A stretch of 35,428 nt of DNA from IMG/VR virus record IMGVR_UViG_3300009001_000037, positions 1 to 35,428 of that record; one strand, 5' to 3'. This stretch comes from a virus. Every line of letters starts with the position of its first letter. Positions within the stretch are counted from its first letter, which is position 1. The notes beneath the pieces were generated by a model. The model saw only the letters and a list, made by a program, of their open reading frames with translations, was not told the origin of the DNA and searched no databases. The translations under genes were made by a program, and so were the position numbers. Positions 9,184 to 17,749 of this stretch are shown one piece after another.

Positions 9184-10017
9184 ATGGATTTATCAATGCT
9201 TAAACAGAAATTGGATACCCTCCAATCAAAACCCCAGGGTGGTCAAAAGACCGATTACACAACTATTTTCTGGAGACCTACAGTAGGTAAACAACAAATT
9301 AGAATTGTACCTTCTGCGTTCAATTCAGCTAACCCATTTACAGAACTTAAGTTCTATTATGGTATTACAAATAAGGTTATGATTTCACCTCTTAATTTTG
9401 GTGATAAAGACCCTATTGCCCTATTCGCTAGTAAACTACGTGAAGGTGAGTATAATAAAGAGAATTATGTACTTGCTAAAAAGTTAGATGCTAAAAACCG
9501 TACCTTTGTTCCTGTTGTAGTACGTGGAGAAGAAGATAAAGGTGTTAGGCTATGGCAATTTGGAAAACAAGTATACGAAGAATTACTTGCACTTGCAGTA
9601 GATGATGAAATTGGAGATTACACAGATATTGTAAATGGTAGAGATATTACCGTAGAGACTGTAGGACCAGAATCAACAGGAACTCCTTATAATAAATCAT
9701 CAGTACGTGTTAGATTAAAAACAACCCCACTTAGTGAAGATGCTTCATTAGTAGAAAAGTGGACAAGTGAGCAACCAAACCCAACAGATGGTTTATTTAA
9801 ACGTTATTCATTTGATGAAATGAAATCTGCTCTTGAAAAATGGTTATCACCTGAAGAAGATTCAGAAGAAGTAGTAGCTGCCCCAGTAGCACCCTCACCA
9901 TCAACTTCAAATAACAATTTTAGTTTAGATACTACAAAAGCTAAACAAAGTAAAGTAGATGAATTTGATTCTTTATTTGATGGTAAAGAGAAAAAATCCG
10001 ATGATCTACCCTTCTAA
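9184..10017 (+). CDS. gp32-like single-stranded DNA-binding protein
   Basis: This encodes 277 residues. It resembles T4 gp32 in size, in position directly before uvsX, and in sequence. IFWRPTVGKQQIRIVPS and the following NPFTELKFYYGI match the start of the gp32 OB-fold core, and RLWQFGKQVYEELL matches a later helix. It coats single-stranded DNA during replication and recombination. Two features differ from T4. The protein contains no cysteine, so the gp32 zinc finger is absent. The acidic tail (after residue 230) ends in DDLPF, the tip found on bacterial SSB proteins that binds helicases, primase and repair enzymes. It is the first gene after a candidate promoter and ends 2 bases before uvsX. 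Confidence 0.85.
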   Translation: MDLSMLKQKLDTLQSKPQGGQKTDYTTIFWRPTVGKQQIRIVPSAFNSANPFTELKFYYGITNKVMISPLNFGDKDPIALFASKLREGEYNKENYVLAKKLDAKNRTFVPVVVRGEEDKGVRLWQFGKQVYEELLALAVDDEIGDYTDIVNGRDITVETVGPESTGTPYNKSSVRVRLKTTPLSEDASLVEKWTSEQPNPTDGLFKRYSFDEMKSALEKWLSPEEDSEEVVAAPVAPSPSTSNNNFSLDTTKAKQSKVDEFDSLFDGKEKKSDDLPF

Positions 10018-10019
10018 AT

Positions 10020-11093
10020 ATGGCGAAAAAAGTATCAAAGTCTCTCTCGGCGGCCGTGTCCGCCGAGATTAAGAGCAAATTTGATCTTAATAAGTTTAAA
10101 TCATCTAAAGGTTTAAATAAAAACGTCAAATTTAAGGAACAACAATGGATACCCTTATCACCTGCTTTCCAAAAAGTAGCTGGGGTTCCTGGAATACCGA
10201 TGGGGCACATTTCATTACTTAGAGGACATTCTGATACCGGCAAAACCACAGCATTACTTGAAGCAGCAGTATCTGCCCAAAATATGGGAATTCTTCCTGT
10301 ATTTATTATTACTGAGATGAAATGGAACTGGGAGCATGCCGCTCAAATGGGATTACAAGTTAACCTAATTAAGGATGATGAAGGTAATGTTGTTGACTAT
10401 GAAGGTAATTTCATTTATGTTGATAGAGAAACACTACATACTATTGAAGACGTAGCAGCATTTATAATGGATCTACAGAATGAACAGAAAAAAGGCAATT
10501 TACCATATGATTTAGCATTTTTCTGGGATTCAATTGGATCTATTCCCTGTGCAATGTCAGTTGAAAAACTGAAAAATAACAATGAGTGGAATGCAGGAGC
10601 AATGTCAACACAATTTGGTAATACAGTTAATCAAAGTATTGTAATGTCTCGTAAAGAATCATCCCCATACACCAATACATTAATTGCAGTTAATAAAGTT
10701 TGGACAGCAAAAGCAGAATCACCTATGGGTCAACCAAAGATGATGAACAAAGGTGGAATGGCCATGTGGTATGATGCTACATTTGTAGTTACATTTGGTA
10801 ATATTTCAAATGCGGGTACATCTAAGATTAAGGCTATTAAAGGTGGTATGCAAGTAGAATGGGGTAAAAGAACAAATTTACAAATTGACAAAAACCATGT
10901 TAATGGTATGCAGTCAAGAGGTAAAATTGTTATGACAAACCACGGTTTTATCCAAGATACTGACAAGGATAAAAATGAGTATAAAAAAGCTCATGCTGAT
11001 GAATGGTCTAAAATTCTAGGAGGAGGACAATTTAAAATTGTAGAAGACCAAGAAGATACAACACCTGTTCTTTACGATGTAGAGGACTTATAG
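10020..11093 (+). CDS. uvsX: UvsX-like RecA-family recombinase
   Basis: This encodes 357 residues. A RecA-type ATPase core has Walker A GHSDTGKTT (residues 69-77) in the phrase GHISLLRGHSDTGKTT. The Walker B strand is LAFFWDSIGSIP, and the C-terminal part carries the DNA-binding loop region. The order SSB-recombinase-nuclease-helicase matches T4-like phages, where UvsX carries out strand invasion for recombination-dependent replication. The basic N-terminus (MAKKVSKSL) is consistent with the UvsX N-terminal domain. The start lies 2 bases after the SSB stop. Codons 9-17 form a GC-rich perfect inverted repeat (see 10045-10068), unusual in this AT-rich DNA. Confidence 0.88.
   Translation: MAKKVSKSLSAAVSAEIKSKFDLNKFKSSKGLNKNVKFKEQQWIPLSPAFQKVAGVPGIPMGHISLLRGHSDTGKTTALLEAAVSAQNMGILPVFIITEMKWNWEHAAQMGLQVNLIKDDEGNVVDYEGNFIYVDRETLHTIEDVAAFIMDLQNEQKKGNLPYDLAFFWDSIGSIPCAMSVEKLKNNNEWNAGAMSTQFGNTVNQSIVMSRKESSPYTNTLIAVNKVWTAKAESPMGQPKMMNKGGMAMWYDATFVVTFGNISNAGTSKIKAIKGGMQVEWGKRTNLQIDKNHVNGMQSRGKIVMTNHGFIQDTDKDKNEYKKAHADEWSKILGGGQFKIVEDQEDTTPVLYDVEDL
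10045..10068 (+). repeat. GC-rich inverted repeat at the start of uvsX
   Basis: TCTCGGCGG at 10045-10053 is the perfect reverse complement of CCGCCGAGA at 10060-10068, with a 6-base loop CCGTGT. It begins 25 bases after the ATG of uvsX. In transcript form it would be a very stable 9-bp hairpin inside the ribosome footprint, so it could limit or time translation. It is seen in the sequence; the function is inferred. Confidence 0.6.
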
Positions 11094-11103
11094 AAAGTAA
11101 AAC

Positions 11104-12144
11104 ATGAAGCATAAAGAATTATTTAGTCTACTGGACAGCGTCCAGGAGGATCAGGAAGAGACTGTACAAAAGAAACATGATAGAGTACTAATTTTAGATG
11201 GTTTAAATCTATTTTTTAGAAACTTTGCCATGATGAATATGGTTAATCCTGATGGAGTTCACATCGGTGGATTGGGTGGGTTCTTCCGTTCTTTAGGTGC
11301 CATGATTAGACAAACAAATCCAACCTCTGTTTATGTAGTATTCGATGGAGCAGGTTCTACAACCAACCGAAAGAACTTGCTCTCCGAATACAAAGGGACA
11401 AGAAATTTACAAAGGGTTACAAATTGGGAAGCATTTGATAATATTGAAGAAGAACATGATTCAAAAATTGATCAAATAGTTCGTATAATACAATATCTAA
11501 AATTATTACCTGTTAAAACCACAATACTTGATAAAGTAGAAGCAGATGATATTATAGCAGTATTAGCTGAAAAATTAGTAAAGAAACACAATTCAACGTG
11601 TTTTATAGTATCTTCAGATAAAGATTTCCTACAGTTAGTAACTGATAAAATTATTGTTTATAGGCCAATGGAAAAAGAATATTATACTCCAAAGGTAGTA
11701 GAAGAAAAATTTGGTTTAAAACCTTCTAATTTTATTTTACATAAAACATTATTAGGTGATAATTCAGATAATATTCAAGGTATTAAAGGATTAGGTGCTA
11801 AAGGTATATTTAAAAAATTCCCTGAATTAAAAACCCATGATTTAACCTTAGATGATATTTTCGATATATCAGCTAGGAAATTTAAAGATCATGTTGTATA
11901 TTCACGCATAGTTCAGGAACAAGCTCGAATTGAAACTAATTATAAAGTTATGGATTTAAGTGTTCCAATGATTGATGATAGGGGAAAGGAGCATATAGAT
12001 AATTTAATAGTAGAAGATTTCCCAGATTTTAATCCTGAAATGTTTGTTCAATTTTATAATGAAGACAAAATGGGTGGGATGATTAGGAATTTAGAAACAT
12101 GGTTAAAAGATATATTTTCACAATTTAAAGGTTATAAAGATTGA
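11104..12144 (+). CDS. 5'-3' exonuclease / RNase H-type flap nuclease
   Basis: This encodes 346 residues of the FEN/T4 RNase H family, which removes RNA primers and 5' flaps. Acidic metal-binding residues fall in the usual places: ILDGLN (Asp32), VVFDG (Asp81), VEADDI (Glu146, Asp148, Asp149), SSDKDFLQL (Asp172, Asp174) and LLGDNSDNIQGIKGLG (Asp219, Asp222). The last of these runs into the helix-three-turn-helix DNA-binding motif. T4 RNase H is about 305 residues, so there is a modest N-terminal extension (residues 1-25, acidic and Gln-rich). The start lies 10 bases after uvsX, and the stop overlaps the helicase start. A small inverted repeat (CTGGAC, AGC, GTCCAG) at 11131-11145 lies in codons 10-14. 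Confidence 0.88.
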   Translation: MKHKELFSLLDSVQEDQEETVQKKHDRVLILDGLNLFFRNFAMMNMVNPDGVHIGGLGGFFRSLGAMIRQTNPTSVYVVFDGAGSTTNRKNLLSEYKGTRNLQRVTNWEAFDNIEEEHDSKIDQIVRIIQYLKLLPVKTTILDKVEADDIIAVLAEKLVKKHNSTCFIVSSDKDFLQLVTDKIIVYRPMEKEYYTPKVVEEKFGLKPSNFILHKTLLGDNSDNIQGIKGLGAKGIFKKFPELKTHDLTLDDIFDISARKFKDHVVYSRIVQEQARIETNYKVMDLSVPMIDDRGKEHIDNLIVEDFPDFNPEMFVQFYNEDKMGGMIRNLETWLKDIFSQFKGYKD

Positions 12145-13514
12145 CATTAAATAGTATAAATCAATACGGACACGATTTTCAAATAAAGGTTTTATCATCT
12201 TTATTAACTCATAAAGAGTTTTTAGTCAATATTCATGATATTATGTCAGATGAATATTTTGAGAATCCTGCTATTAAATGGACTATAAAAGAAATACTCA
12301 AGTATTTTGATAAATATCATACAGTCCCTTCATTAGACATACTTAAAGTTGAATTGCAAAAAGTAGATAACGAAGTACTGCAAATTTCCATTAAGGAACA
12401 ACTTAAGGAAGCGTATGTAACATCTGATAATGATTTAGAATATGTACAAGAAGAATTTACAAATTTTTGTAAAAACCAACAATTAAAGAAAGCTTTAATG
12501 TCGTCTGTAGACTTATTAAAAGCAGGAGATTTTGATGGTATTCGTTTTATTGTAGATAATGCTTTAAAAGCAGGACAAGATAAAAATTTAGGACATGAAT
12601 ATATTAAAGACATTGAATCAAGGTATAGAGAAAATTCAAGAGAAACTGTTCCAACTCCCTGGGATAAAATCAATAATTTATTACAAGGCGGACTGGGAAA
12701 TGGAGATTTTGGTCTTATATTTGGCAATCCAGGAGGCGGTAAATCTTGGTCATTAGTTGCTTTAGGAGGTCATGCTGTTAGATTAGGGTATAATGTACTT
12801 CATTATACTTTAGAATTAGGAGAGGATTATGTTGGGAAAAGATATGACGCTTTCTTTACAAAAATTCCAGTTAATAAAGTAGATTCACATAGAGATAAAA
12901 TTGAAGAAATCATACCTCAACTACCAGGTAAGTTAATTATTAAAGAATATCCAACAGGTAAAGCAACAATCTCAACAATTGAGTCACATATTGCAAAAGC
13001 TACAAGTATGGGAGTAAAACCTGACCTTGTAATTATTGATTATGTGGATCTTCTTTCATCAAGAAAGAAAAATCGTGAGCGTAAGGATGAAATTGATGAT
13101 ATTTATACAAGCACCAAAGGACTTGCCAGACAATTAGATATACCAATTTGGTCTGTATCACAAGTAAATCGTGCAGGTGCCCAGGATAAAGTTATTCAGG
13201 GAGATAAAGCAGCAGGATCATATGATAAAATTATGATAACTGATTTCTGTATGTCTCTTTCACGTAAAAAAGAAGATAAAGTCAATAACACAGGTAGATT
13301 TCACTTAATGAAAAACAGATATGGAATGGATGGTATAACATTTGGTGTAGAAGCAGACACTTCAACAGGCCACTTTGTAGTAAAAAGTGAATACTTTGAA
13401 GGAGATGAATCTGAAACTATGGTTCCAAGTACTCGTTCTAATAAGTTTGATACTGATGTTGATCCTTTTGATAAACAGTTATTAGCTAAAAAGTTTTTCG
13501 AATTAGAAAAATAA
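12141..13514 (+). CDS. DnaB-type replicative helicase (gp41-like)
   Basis: This encodes 457 residues. An N-terminal helical domain (about 1-150) precedes a RecA-type hexameric helicase domain. Walker A is FGNPGGGKS (ending Ser202). Walker B is PDLVIIDYVDLLSS (Asp300). The H3-like motif is IWSVSQVNRAG. The C-terminal segment SLSRKKEDKVNNTGRFHLMKN fits the DnaB family arginine-finger region. It unwinds DNA at the fork. The proposed start is TTG at 12141, overlapping the nuclease stop as TTGA. No ATG lies close by, and the residues after it align well with DnaB N-termini. The TTGA overlap implies translational coupling. No separate primase was seen in the window. Confidence 0.87.
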   Translation: MTLNSINQYGHDFQIKVLSSLLTHKEFLVNIHDIMSDEYFENPAIKWTIKEILKYFDKYHTVPSLDILKVELQKVDNEVLQISIKEQLKEAYVTSDNDLEYVQEEFTNFCKNQQLKKALMSSVDLLKAGDFDGIRFIVDNALKAGQDKNLGHEYIKDIESRYRENSRETVPTPWDKINNLLQGGLGNGDFGLIFGNPGGGKSWSLVALGGHAVRLGYNVLHYTLELGEDYVGKRYDAFFTKIPVNKVDSHRDKIEEIIPQLPGKLIIKEYPTGKATISTIESHIAKATSMGVKPDLVIIDYVDLLSSRKKNRERKDEIDDIYTSTKGLARQLDIPIWSVSQVNRAGAQDKVIQGDKAAGSYDKIMITDFCMSLSRKKEDKVNNTGRFHLMKNRYGMDGITFGVEADTSTGHFVVKSEYFEGDESETMVPSTRSNKFDTDVDPFDKQLLAKKFFELEK

Positions 13515-13535
13515 ATTAACCAATTAAATTTAAAA

Positions 13536-14522
13536 ATGGCAAAGAAATCTCTATTACAGGAACGTATCGTTTATAAACCATTCGAGTACCCTGAAGCACA
13601 TGACTACTGGATGAAACAACAACAAGCACATTGGCTACATACTGAAGTGCCAATGATGTCTGATGTTAATGACTGGAAACAAAACCTTAATGAAACAGAA
13701 AAAAATATAATTGGATCAATTCTTAAAGGGTTTGCTCAAACAGAAACTGTAGTAAATGACTATTGGTCAACATTAGTAACTTCTTGGTTTAGAAAACCTG
13801 AAGTAATTAAAATGGCTGTTACATTTGGGGCTTTTGAAACAATTCACGCCGAAGCTTATTCTTTATTAAATGAAGAATTAGGATTAGATAATTTTAGTGA
13901 ATTTTTAGAAGATGAAGCAACAATGGCTAAAATTGAAACTCTTATGGACGTAAGAGATAGTCATGATGGTACTCCTGATTGGCATGAAAGAGCTAAATCA
14001 CTAGCTATATTTTCAGCTTTTACAGAAGGTGTAAATTTGTTTTCTTCATTTGCCGTTTTATTATCTTTTAAACTTAGGAATTTACTTAAAGGAGTAGGAA
14101 GTATTGTGGAATGGAGCATTAGAGATGAGTCACTACATTCAGATGCGGGATGTTGGTTATTTAGAACATTAATGGAAGAACACCCAGAATTAAATACTCC
14201 TGAATTAAAATCTCAAATCGAAGAAGCTGCTTTGTTATCTTTAAAACTTGAATTAGACTTTATAGATAAAGTATTTGAAATGGGAGACTTAGAAGGTTGT
14301 TCTAAGTATGACTTAATATCTTTTATTAAATATCGAACTAATACTAAAATGGGAGATCTAGGTTATGACCCCATAGTAAATGGTATAGATGATAAAGCAA
14401 TCCAACGCATGAAATGGTTTGATAACCTTTCAGGGGGTAAACAACACACCGATTTCTTCAGTACAAGGGTAACTAATTATTCCAAAGGAGCCCAAAACTG
14501 GGATGCAAATGATTTATTTTAG
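13536..14522 (+). CDS. nrdB: Class I ribonucleotide reductase, beta subunit
   Basis: This encodes 328 residues. It forms the diiron or other dimetal radical-generating subunit that works with NrdA to make deoxynucleotides for phage replication. Metal ligands fit Glu70 (FAQTE), Glu101 and His104 (FETIHAEAY), Glu164 (FTEGV), and Glu198 and His201 (RDESLH). The spacing of 31 and 3 residues early and 34 and 3 late matches E. coli NrdB. Tyr108 occupies the radical tyrosine position. The first ligand aligns with Asp84 of E. coli but is Glu here, a change associated with class Ic proteins, which normally lack the Tyr. The C-terminus ends NWDANDLF, the tail that docks on NrdA. The start follows an A/T-only leader. 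Confidence 0.88.
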   Translation: MAKKSLLQERIVYKPFEYPEAHDYWMKQQQAHWLHTEVPMMSDVNDWKQNLNETEKNIIGSILKGFAQTETVVNDYWSTLVTSWFRKPEVIKMAVTFGAFETIHAEAYSLLNEELGLDNFSEFLEDEATMAKIETLMDVRDSHDGTPDWHERAKSLAIFSAFTEGVNLFSSFAVLLSFKLRNLLKGVGSIVEWSIRDESLHSDAGCWLFRTLMEEHPELNTPELKSQIEEAALLSLKLELDFIDKVFEMGDLEGCSKYDLISFIKYRTNTKMGDLGYDPIVNGIDDKAIQRMKWFDNLSGGKQHTDFFSTRVTNYSKGAQNWDANDLF

Positions 14523-14613
14523 TCAACTAAGTAAAGGAGGAACTATACATTGGTCTAACTCTCAACCATTAACAATATCAGAAAATAGGAAAAAAAGTAA
14601 TAAAATACTATAA
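14509..14613 (+). CDS. Possible 34-residue peptide between nrdB and nrdA
   Basis: An open frame starts at ATG 14509 (or 14503), inside the last codons of nrdB, and ends with TAA directly before the nrdA ATG. It would encode a basic peptide that reads GGTIHWSNSQPLTISENRK and ends KSNKIL. The 91-base spacing between nrdB and nrdA is large for this genome, and the frame fills it exactly, which is why it is listed. AAAGGAGGA occurs within it, not before it. No family is recognised, and it could be chance. Confidence 0.3.
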   Translation: MIYFSQLSKGGTIHWSNSQPLTISENRKKSNKIL

Positions 14614-16329
14614 ATGGAAAACAACGCACTACAAGTAGATTATACAAATTGGGTAAAAGGTAAAGATTACCCTGAATTTATGGATGAAATTTCTTTAGCC
14701 ACAGTATCTAAAGGATACTTGTTACCTGGAGAAACAGTAAAAACAGCATATAAAAGGGTTGCTAATGCCTCTGCTAATAGGCTTAAAAAACCTGAATTGG
14801 CTAATAAATTCTTTAAAATTATGTGGAATGGTTGGTTAGGTTTAGCATCCCCAGTACTATCAAATATGGGAACTGATCGTGGTTTACCTATTTCATGTTT
14901 TGGTATTGACACACCAGATTCTATACGTGGAATTGGCTTAACCAACGCAGAACTAATGAAATTAACAGCATCCGGTGGTGGTGTTGGTATTAGTGTATCT
15001 CGCATTAGACCACGTGGAACCTCAATTACAGGAAATGGTAAAAGTGAAGGTGTAGTTCCATGGTGTAAAATTTATGATTCTGCAATTATTGCTACAAACC
15101 AAGGAAATGTAAGACGAGGTGCTGCATCTGTTAATCTAGATATTAACCACCCAGATATAGATGAGTTTCTACAAATTCGTAGACCAAAAGGTGACCCAAA
15201 TAGACAATGTTTAAATTTACATCAGTGTGTAGTTGTAGATGATGTTTTTATGCGTAAATTAGAAACTAGAGATCCTGATGCTATGAATACTTGGGCTACC
15301 ATTTTAAAAGCTAGAATGGAAACAGGTGAACCTTACATCATGTATAAAGATAATGTAAACAAAGATAACCCTATTGCTTACCGTCTAAATAATTTGGATG
15401 TAACAATGACTAATATTTGTTCTGAAATTACATTATTTACAGATGAAGAACATAGTTTTATCTGTTGTTTATCTTCTTTAAATCTAGCTAAGTATGATGA
15501 ATGGAAAGATACAGATACTGTAGAATTAGCTACTTGGTTTTTAGATGGTGTAATGCAAGAATTTATTGATAAATCTTCTGGCAGAGAATCATTAAAAAGA
15601 ACTAATGCTCATGCTAGAAAAGGTAGAGCTTTAGGTTTAGGAGTAATGGGATGGCATACATTCTTACAACAAAAAGGATTACCATTTAATTCTATTGCTT
15701 CAACTGCTCATACTCATAATATATTCTCAGATATTAGAGGTAAAGCCGAAAAAGCATCCCGTGATTTAGCTGTTGAGTATGGTGAACCCTTATGGTGTAA
15801 AGGAACAGGTATGAGAAATACCCACTTAATGGCTGTTGCCCCTACTGTATCCAACTCAGTTATTACAGGGGGAATTAGTGCAGGCATTGAACCTTTACCA
15901 GCAAATATTTATACTTTTAATGGTGCTAAAGGCACTTTTATTAGAAAAAATAAAGTACTTCAAACATTATTAGATGAAAAAGGAGAAGATAAAGACCAAT
16001 GGTGGGATCAAATGTTAGCTGATGGTGGTTCTGTAATGAATTTACCAGATAATGTATTAACTCCTGATGAAAAAGAGTTATTTTTAACATTCCCTGAAAT
16101 AAACCAATTAGAACTTGTACGCCAATCAGCTATTAGACAACAATATATTGATCAAACCCAATCTTTAAATTTAAGTTTTGATCCTAATGATTCTCCAAAA
16201 TGGATTAACCAAGTTCACTTAGAAGCTTGGAAATTAGGAATAAAAACATTATATTACCTAAGAACAGATTCCGTAATTAAAGGTGATCTTGGTTCCCGAA
16301 TGGCAGATTGTATTAGTTGTGATGGATAA
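14614..16329 (+). CDS. nrdA: Class I ribonucleotide reductase, alpha subunit without ATP cone
   Basis: This encodes 571 residues of the catalytic subunit reducing ribonucleotides. The active-site cysteine Cys95 lies in LPISCFG. The loop TNICSEI holds Asn267, Cys269 (thiyl radical) and Glu271. Cys285 in CCLSSLNL is the second redox partner. Tyr547 and Tyr548 in TLYYLRT form the radical-transfer pair. The C-terminal DCISCDG keeps the Cys-x-x-Cys that re-reduces the site. E. coli NrdA is 761 residues. The shortening is mainly at the N-terminus, where the ATP-cone domain that senses dATP is missing, so this enzyme should escape that feedback. The start follows TAA of the small peptide directly (TAAATG). 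Confidence 0.9.
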   Translation: MENNALQVDYTNWVKGKDYPEFMDEISLATVSKGYLLPGETVKTAYKRVANASANRLKKPELANKFFKIMWNGWLGLASPVLSNMGTDRGLPISCFGIDTPDSIRGIGLTNAELMKLTASGGGVGISVSRIRPRGTSITGNGKSEGVVPWCKIYDSAIIATNQGNVRRGAASVNLDINHPDIDEFLQIRRPKGDPNRQCLNLHQCVVVDDVFMRKLETRDPDAMNTWATILKARMETGEPYIMYKDNVNKDNPIAYRLNNLDVTMTNICSEITLFTDEEHSFICCLSSLNLAKYDEWKDTDTVELATWFLDGVMQEFIDKSSGRESLKRTNAHARKGRALGLGVMGWHTFLQQKGLPFNSIASTAHTHNIFSDIRGKAEKASRDLAVEYGEPLWCKGTGMRNTHLMAVAPTVSNSVITGGISAGIEPLPANIYTFNGAKGTFIRKNKVLQTLLDEKGEDKDQWWDQMLADGGSVMNLPDNVLTPDEKELFLTFPEINQLELVRQSAIRQQYIDQTQSLNLSFDPNDSPKWINQVHLEAWKLGIKTLYYLRTDSVIKGDLGSRMADCISCDG

Positions 16330-16340
16330 AAATTAAAATT

Positions 16341-16502
16341 ATGAGTAAATCAAAAGGATTAGGGGACACTATTGAAAAAGTAACCACAGCAACAGGGATT
16401 AAAAAAGTAGTTGATACCGTAGCCCGAAAAACTAAAAGAGATTGTGGTTGTAAACGTCGAAAAGACAAATTAAATAAAATGTTCCCGTATGGCGAGAAGT
16501 AA
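16341..16502 (+). CDS. Small basic protein with Cys-x-Cys, unknown function
   Basis: This encodes 53 residues. The N-terminus reads MSKSKGLGDTIEKVTTATG and continues with IKKVVDTVARKTKRDCGCKRR, ending KLNKMFPYGEK. The C-G-C followed by charged residues and the closing LNKMFPY look like a conserved small phage protein rather than noise. No function is known to me. It begins 11 bases after nrdA, has the codon use of its neighbours, and overlaps the start of the next gene by 14 bases, which argues for real translation and coupling. It could be a small metal- or nucleic-acid-binding protein; this is a guess from composition. Confidence 0.65.
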   Translation: MSKSKGLGDTIEKVTTATGIKKVVDTVARKTKRDCGCKRRKDKLNKMFPYGEK

Positions 16503-17748
16503 AAATACAATTTTTATACAAATTGCAAGTTATAGAGATCCACAATTAGTTCCAACAATAAAAGATTGTTTAAAAAATGCTAAATACCCTAAAAATTTAG
16601 TTTTTAGTATTGCTTGGCAACATTCTGATAAAGATAAATGGGATAATTTAGATGAATTTAAAGATGATCCTCGTTTTAAAATTATAGATATTCCTTATAA
16701 AGAATCCAAGGGAGCTTGTTGGGCAAGGCATGCTTTACAACAACAATATAATGGTGAAAAATATACTTTACAGTTAGATTCCCACCATCGTTTTGTTAAG
16801 AATTGGGATGTAGAATTAATCTCAATGGTTAAACAACTTCAAAAGAAGGGCCATAAAAAACCATTATTGACTTCATATGCTTCATCATTTGACCCAGATA
16901 ATGATCCTGAAGCTCGTATTATGGAACCTTGGTGGATGACTTTTGATAGATTTATTCCTGAAGGGGCTGTATTTTTCTTACCTGCAACAATTCCAGGATG
17001 GGAAAACATAACTGAACCTGTTCCTGCAAGATTTTACTCAGCACATTTTTGCTTTACTTTAGGTCAATTTGCTAAAGAAGTTCAACATGATCCTAATTTA
17101 TATTTTCATGGTGAAGAAATTTCTATAGCAGTTCGTGCTTACACTCATGGTTATGATTTATTTCACCCACATAAAGTTATAGTTTGGCATGAGTATACTA
17201 GAAAAGGTAGAACTAAACAATGGGATGATGATTCTGATTGGGTAAATAAAAATAATAAGTCACACTTACGTAATCGTACTTTATTAGAGATGGAGGGTAA
17301 ATGTGAATGTGAAATGGATTTTGAACATTATGGGTTAGGAACCCAAAGAACTCGCCAAGATTATGAAAAATACGCGGGTATAAGATTTACAGATAGAGGG
17401 GTCCAACAACATACTTTAGATAATAAATTTCCTCCAAACCCAGAAGTAGGAGATTATGACAACTCATTCCATAATATTTTTAAACATTGTGTAGATTTAC
17501 ATGCTCCAAATTTCCCTGAAACTGATTATGATTTTTGGGCTGTAATTTTTGAAGATGAAGATGGAAATGAAATTTATAGACAAGATGCGGATGTTAATGA
17601 AATTAAAAATTTATTAGAATTATCTAAAAAGGATAATGATTGGATAAGATTATGGAGAACATATACAGGTAAAAAACCTTATAAATGGGTTGTGTGGCCT
17701 CATTCAGTATCTAAAGATTGGTGTGAACGAATAGAAGGAAACTTATAG
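16489..17748 (+). CDS. GlcNAc-transferase-like glycosyltransferase
   Basis: This encodes 419 residues. The start (IFIQIASYRDPQLVPTIKDC) is the signature of the GlcNAc-transferase family known from Skp1 hydroxyproline GlcNAc-transferases. GACWARHALQQQY and LQLDSHHRF follow, the latter carrying the DxH metal-binding motif of a GT-A fold. FHGEEISIAVRAYTHGYDLF supplies the likely catalytic acidic residues. It presumably moves a sugar from a nucleotide donor to a protein or glycan. There is no membrane segment. It heads a cluster of sugar-modifying genes that ends at 23438. The donor and acceptor cannot be read from the sequence. The last 70 residues look like a separate small beta domain (DYDFWAVIFEDEDGNEIYR). 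Confidence 0.8.
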   Translation: MARSKNTIFIQIASYRDPQLVPTIKDCLKNAKYPKNLVFSIAWQHSDKDKWDNLDEFKDDPRFKIIDIPYKESKGACWARHALQQQYNGEKYTLQLDSHHRFVKNWDVELISMVKQLQKKGHKKPLLTSYASSFDPDNDPEARIMEPWWMTFDRFIPEGAVFFLPATIPGWENITEPVPARFYSAHFCFTLGQFAKEVQHDPNLYFHGEEISIAVRAYTHGYDLFHPHKVIVWHEYTRKGRTKQWDDDSDWVNKNNKSHLRNRTLLEMEGKCECEMDFEHYGLGTQRTRQDYEKYAGIRFTDRGVQQHTLDNKFPPNPEVGDYDNSFHNIFKHCVDLHAPNFPETDYDFWAVIFEDEDGNEIYRQDADVNEIKNLLELSKKDNDWIRLWRTYTGKKPYKWVVWPHSVSKDWCERIEGNL

Positions 17749-17749
17749 T

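Noticed and set aside
12317-12727. A 136-codon minus-strand frame within the helicase gene
   Set aside because: It is antisense to a clear DnaB-type gene, and all other genes in the window are on the plus strand.
14521-14613. A possible riboswitch or tRNA in the 91-base nrdB-nrdA gap
   Set aside because: No cloverleaf or stable stem was found. The gap is AT-rich and instead is filled by a small open frame.
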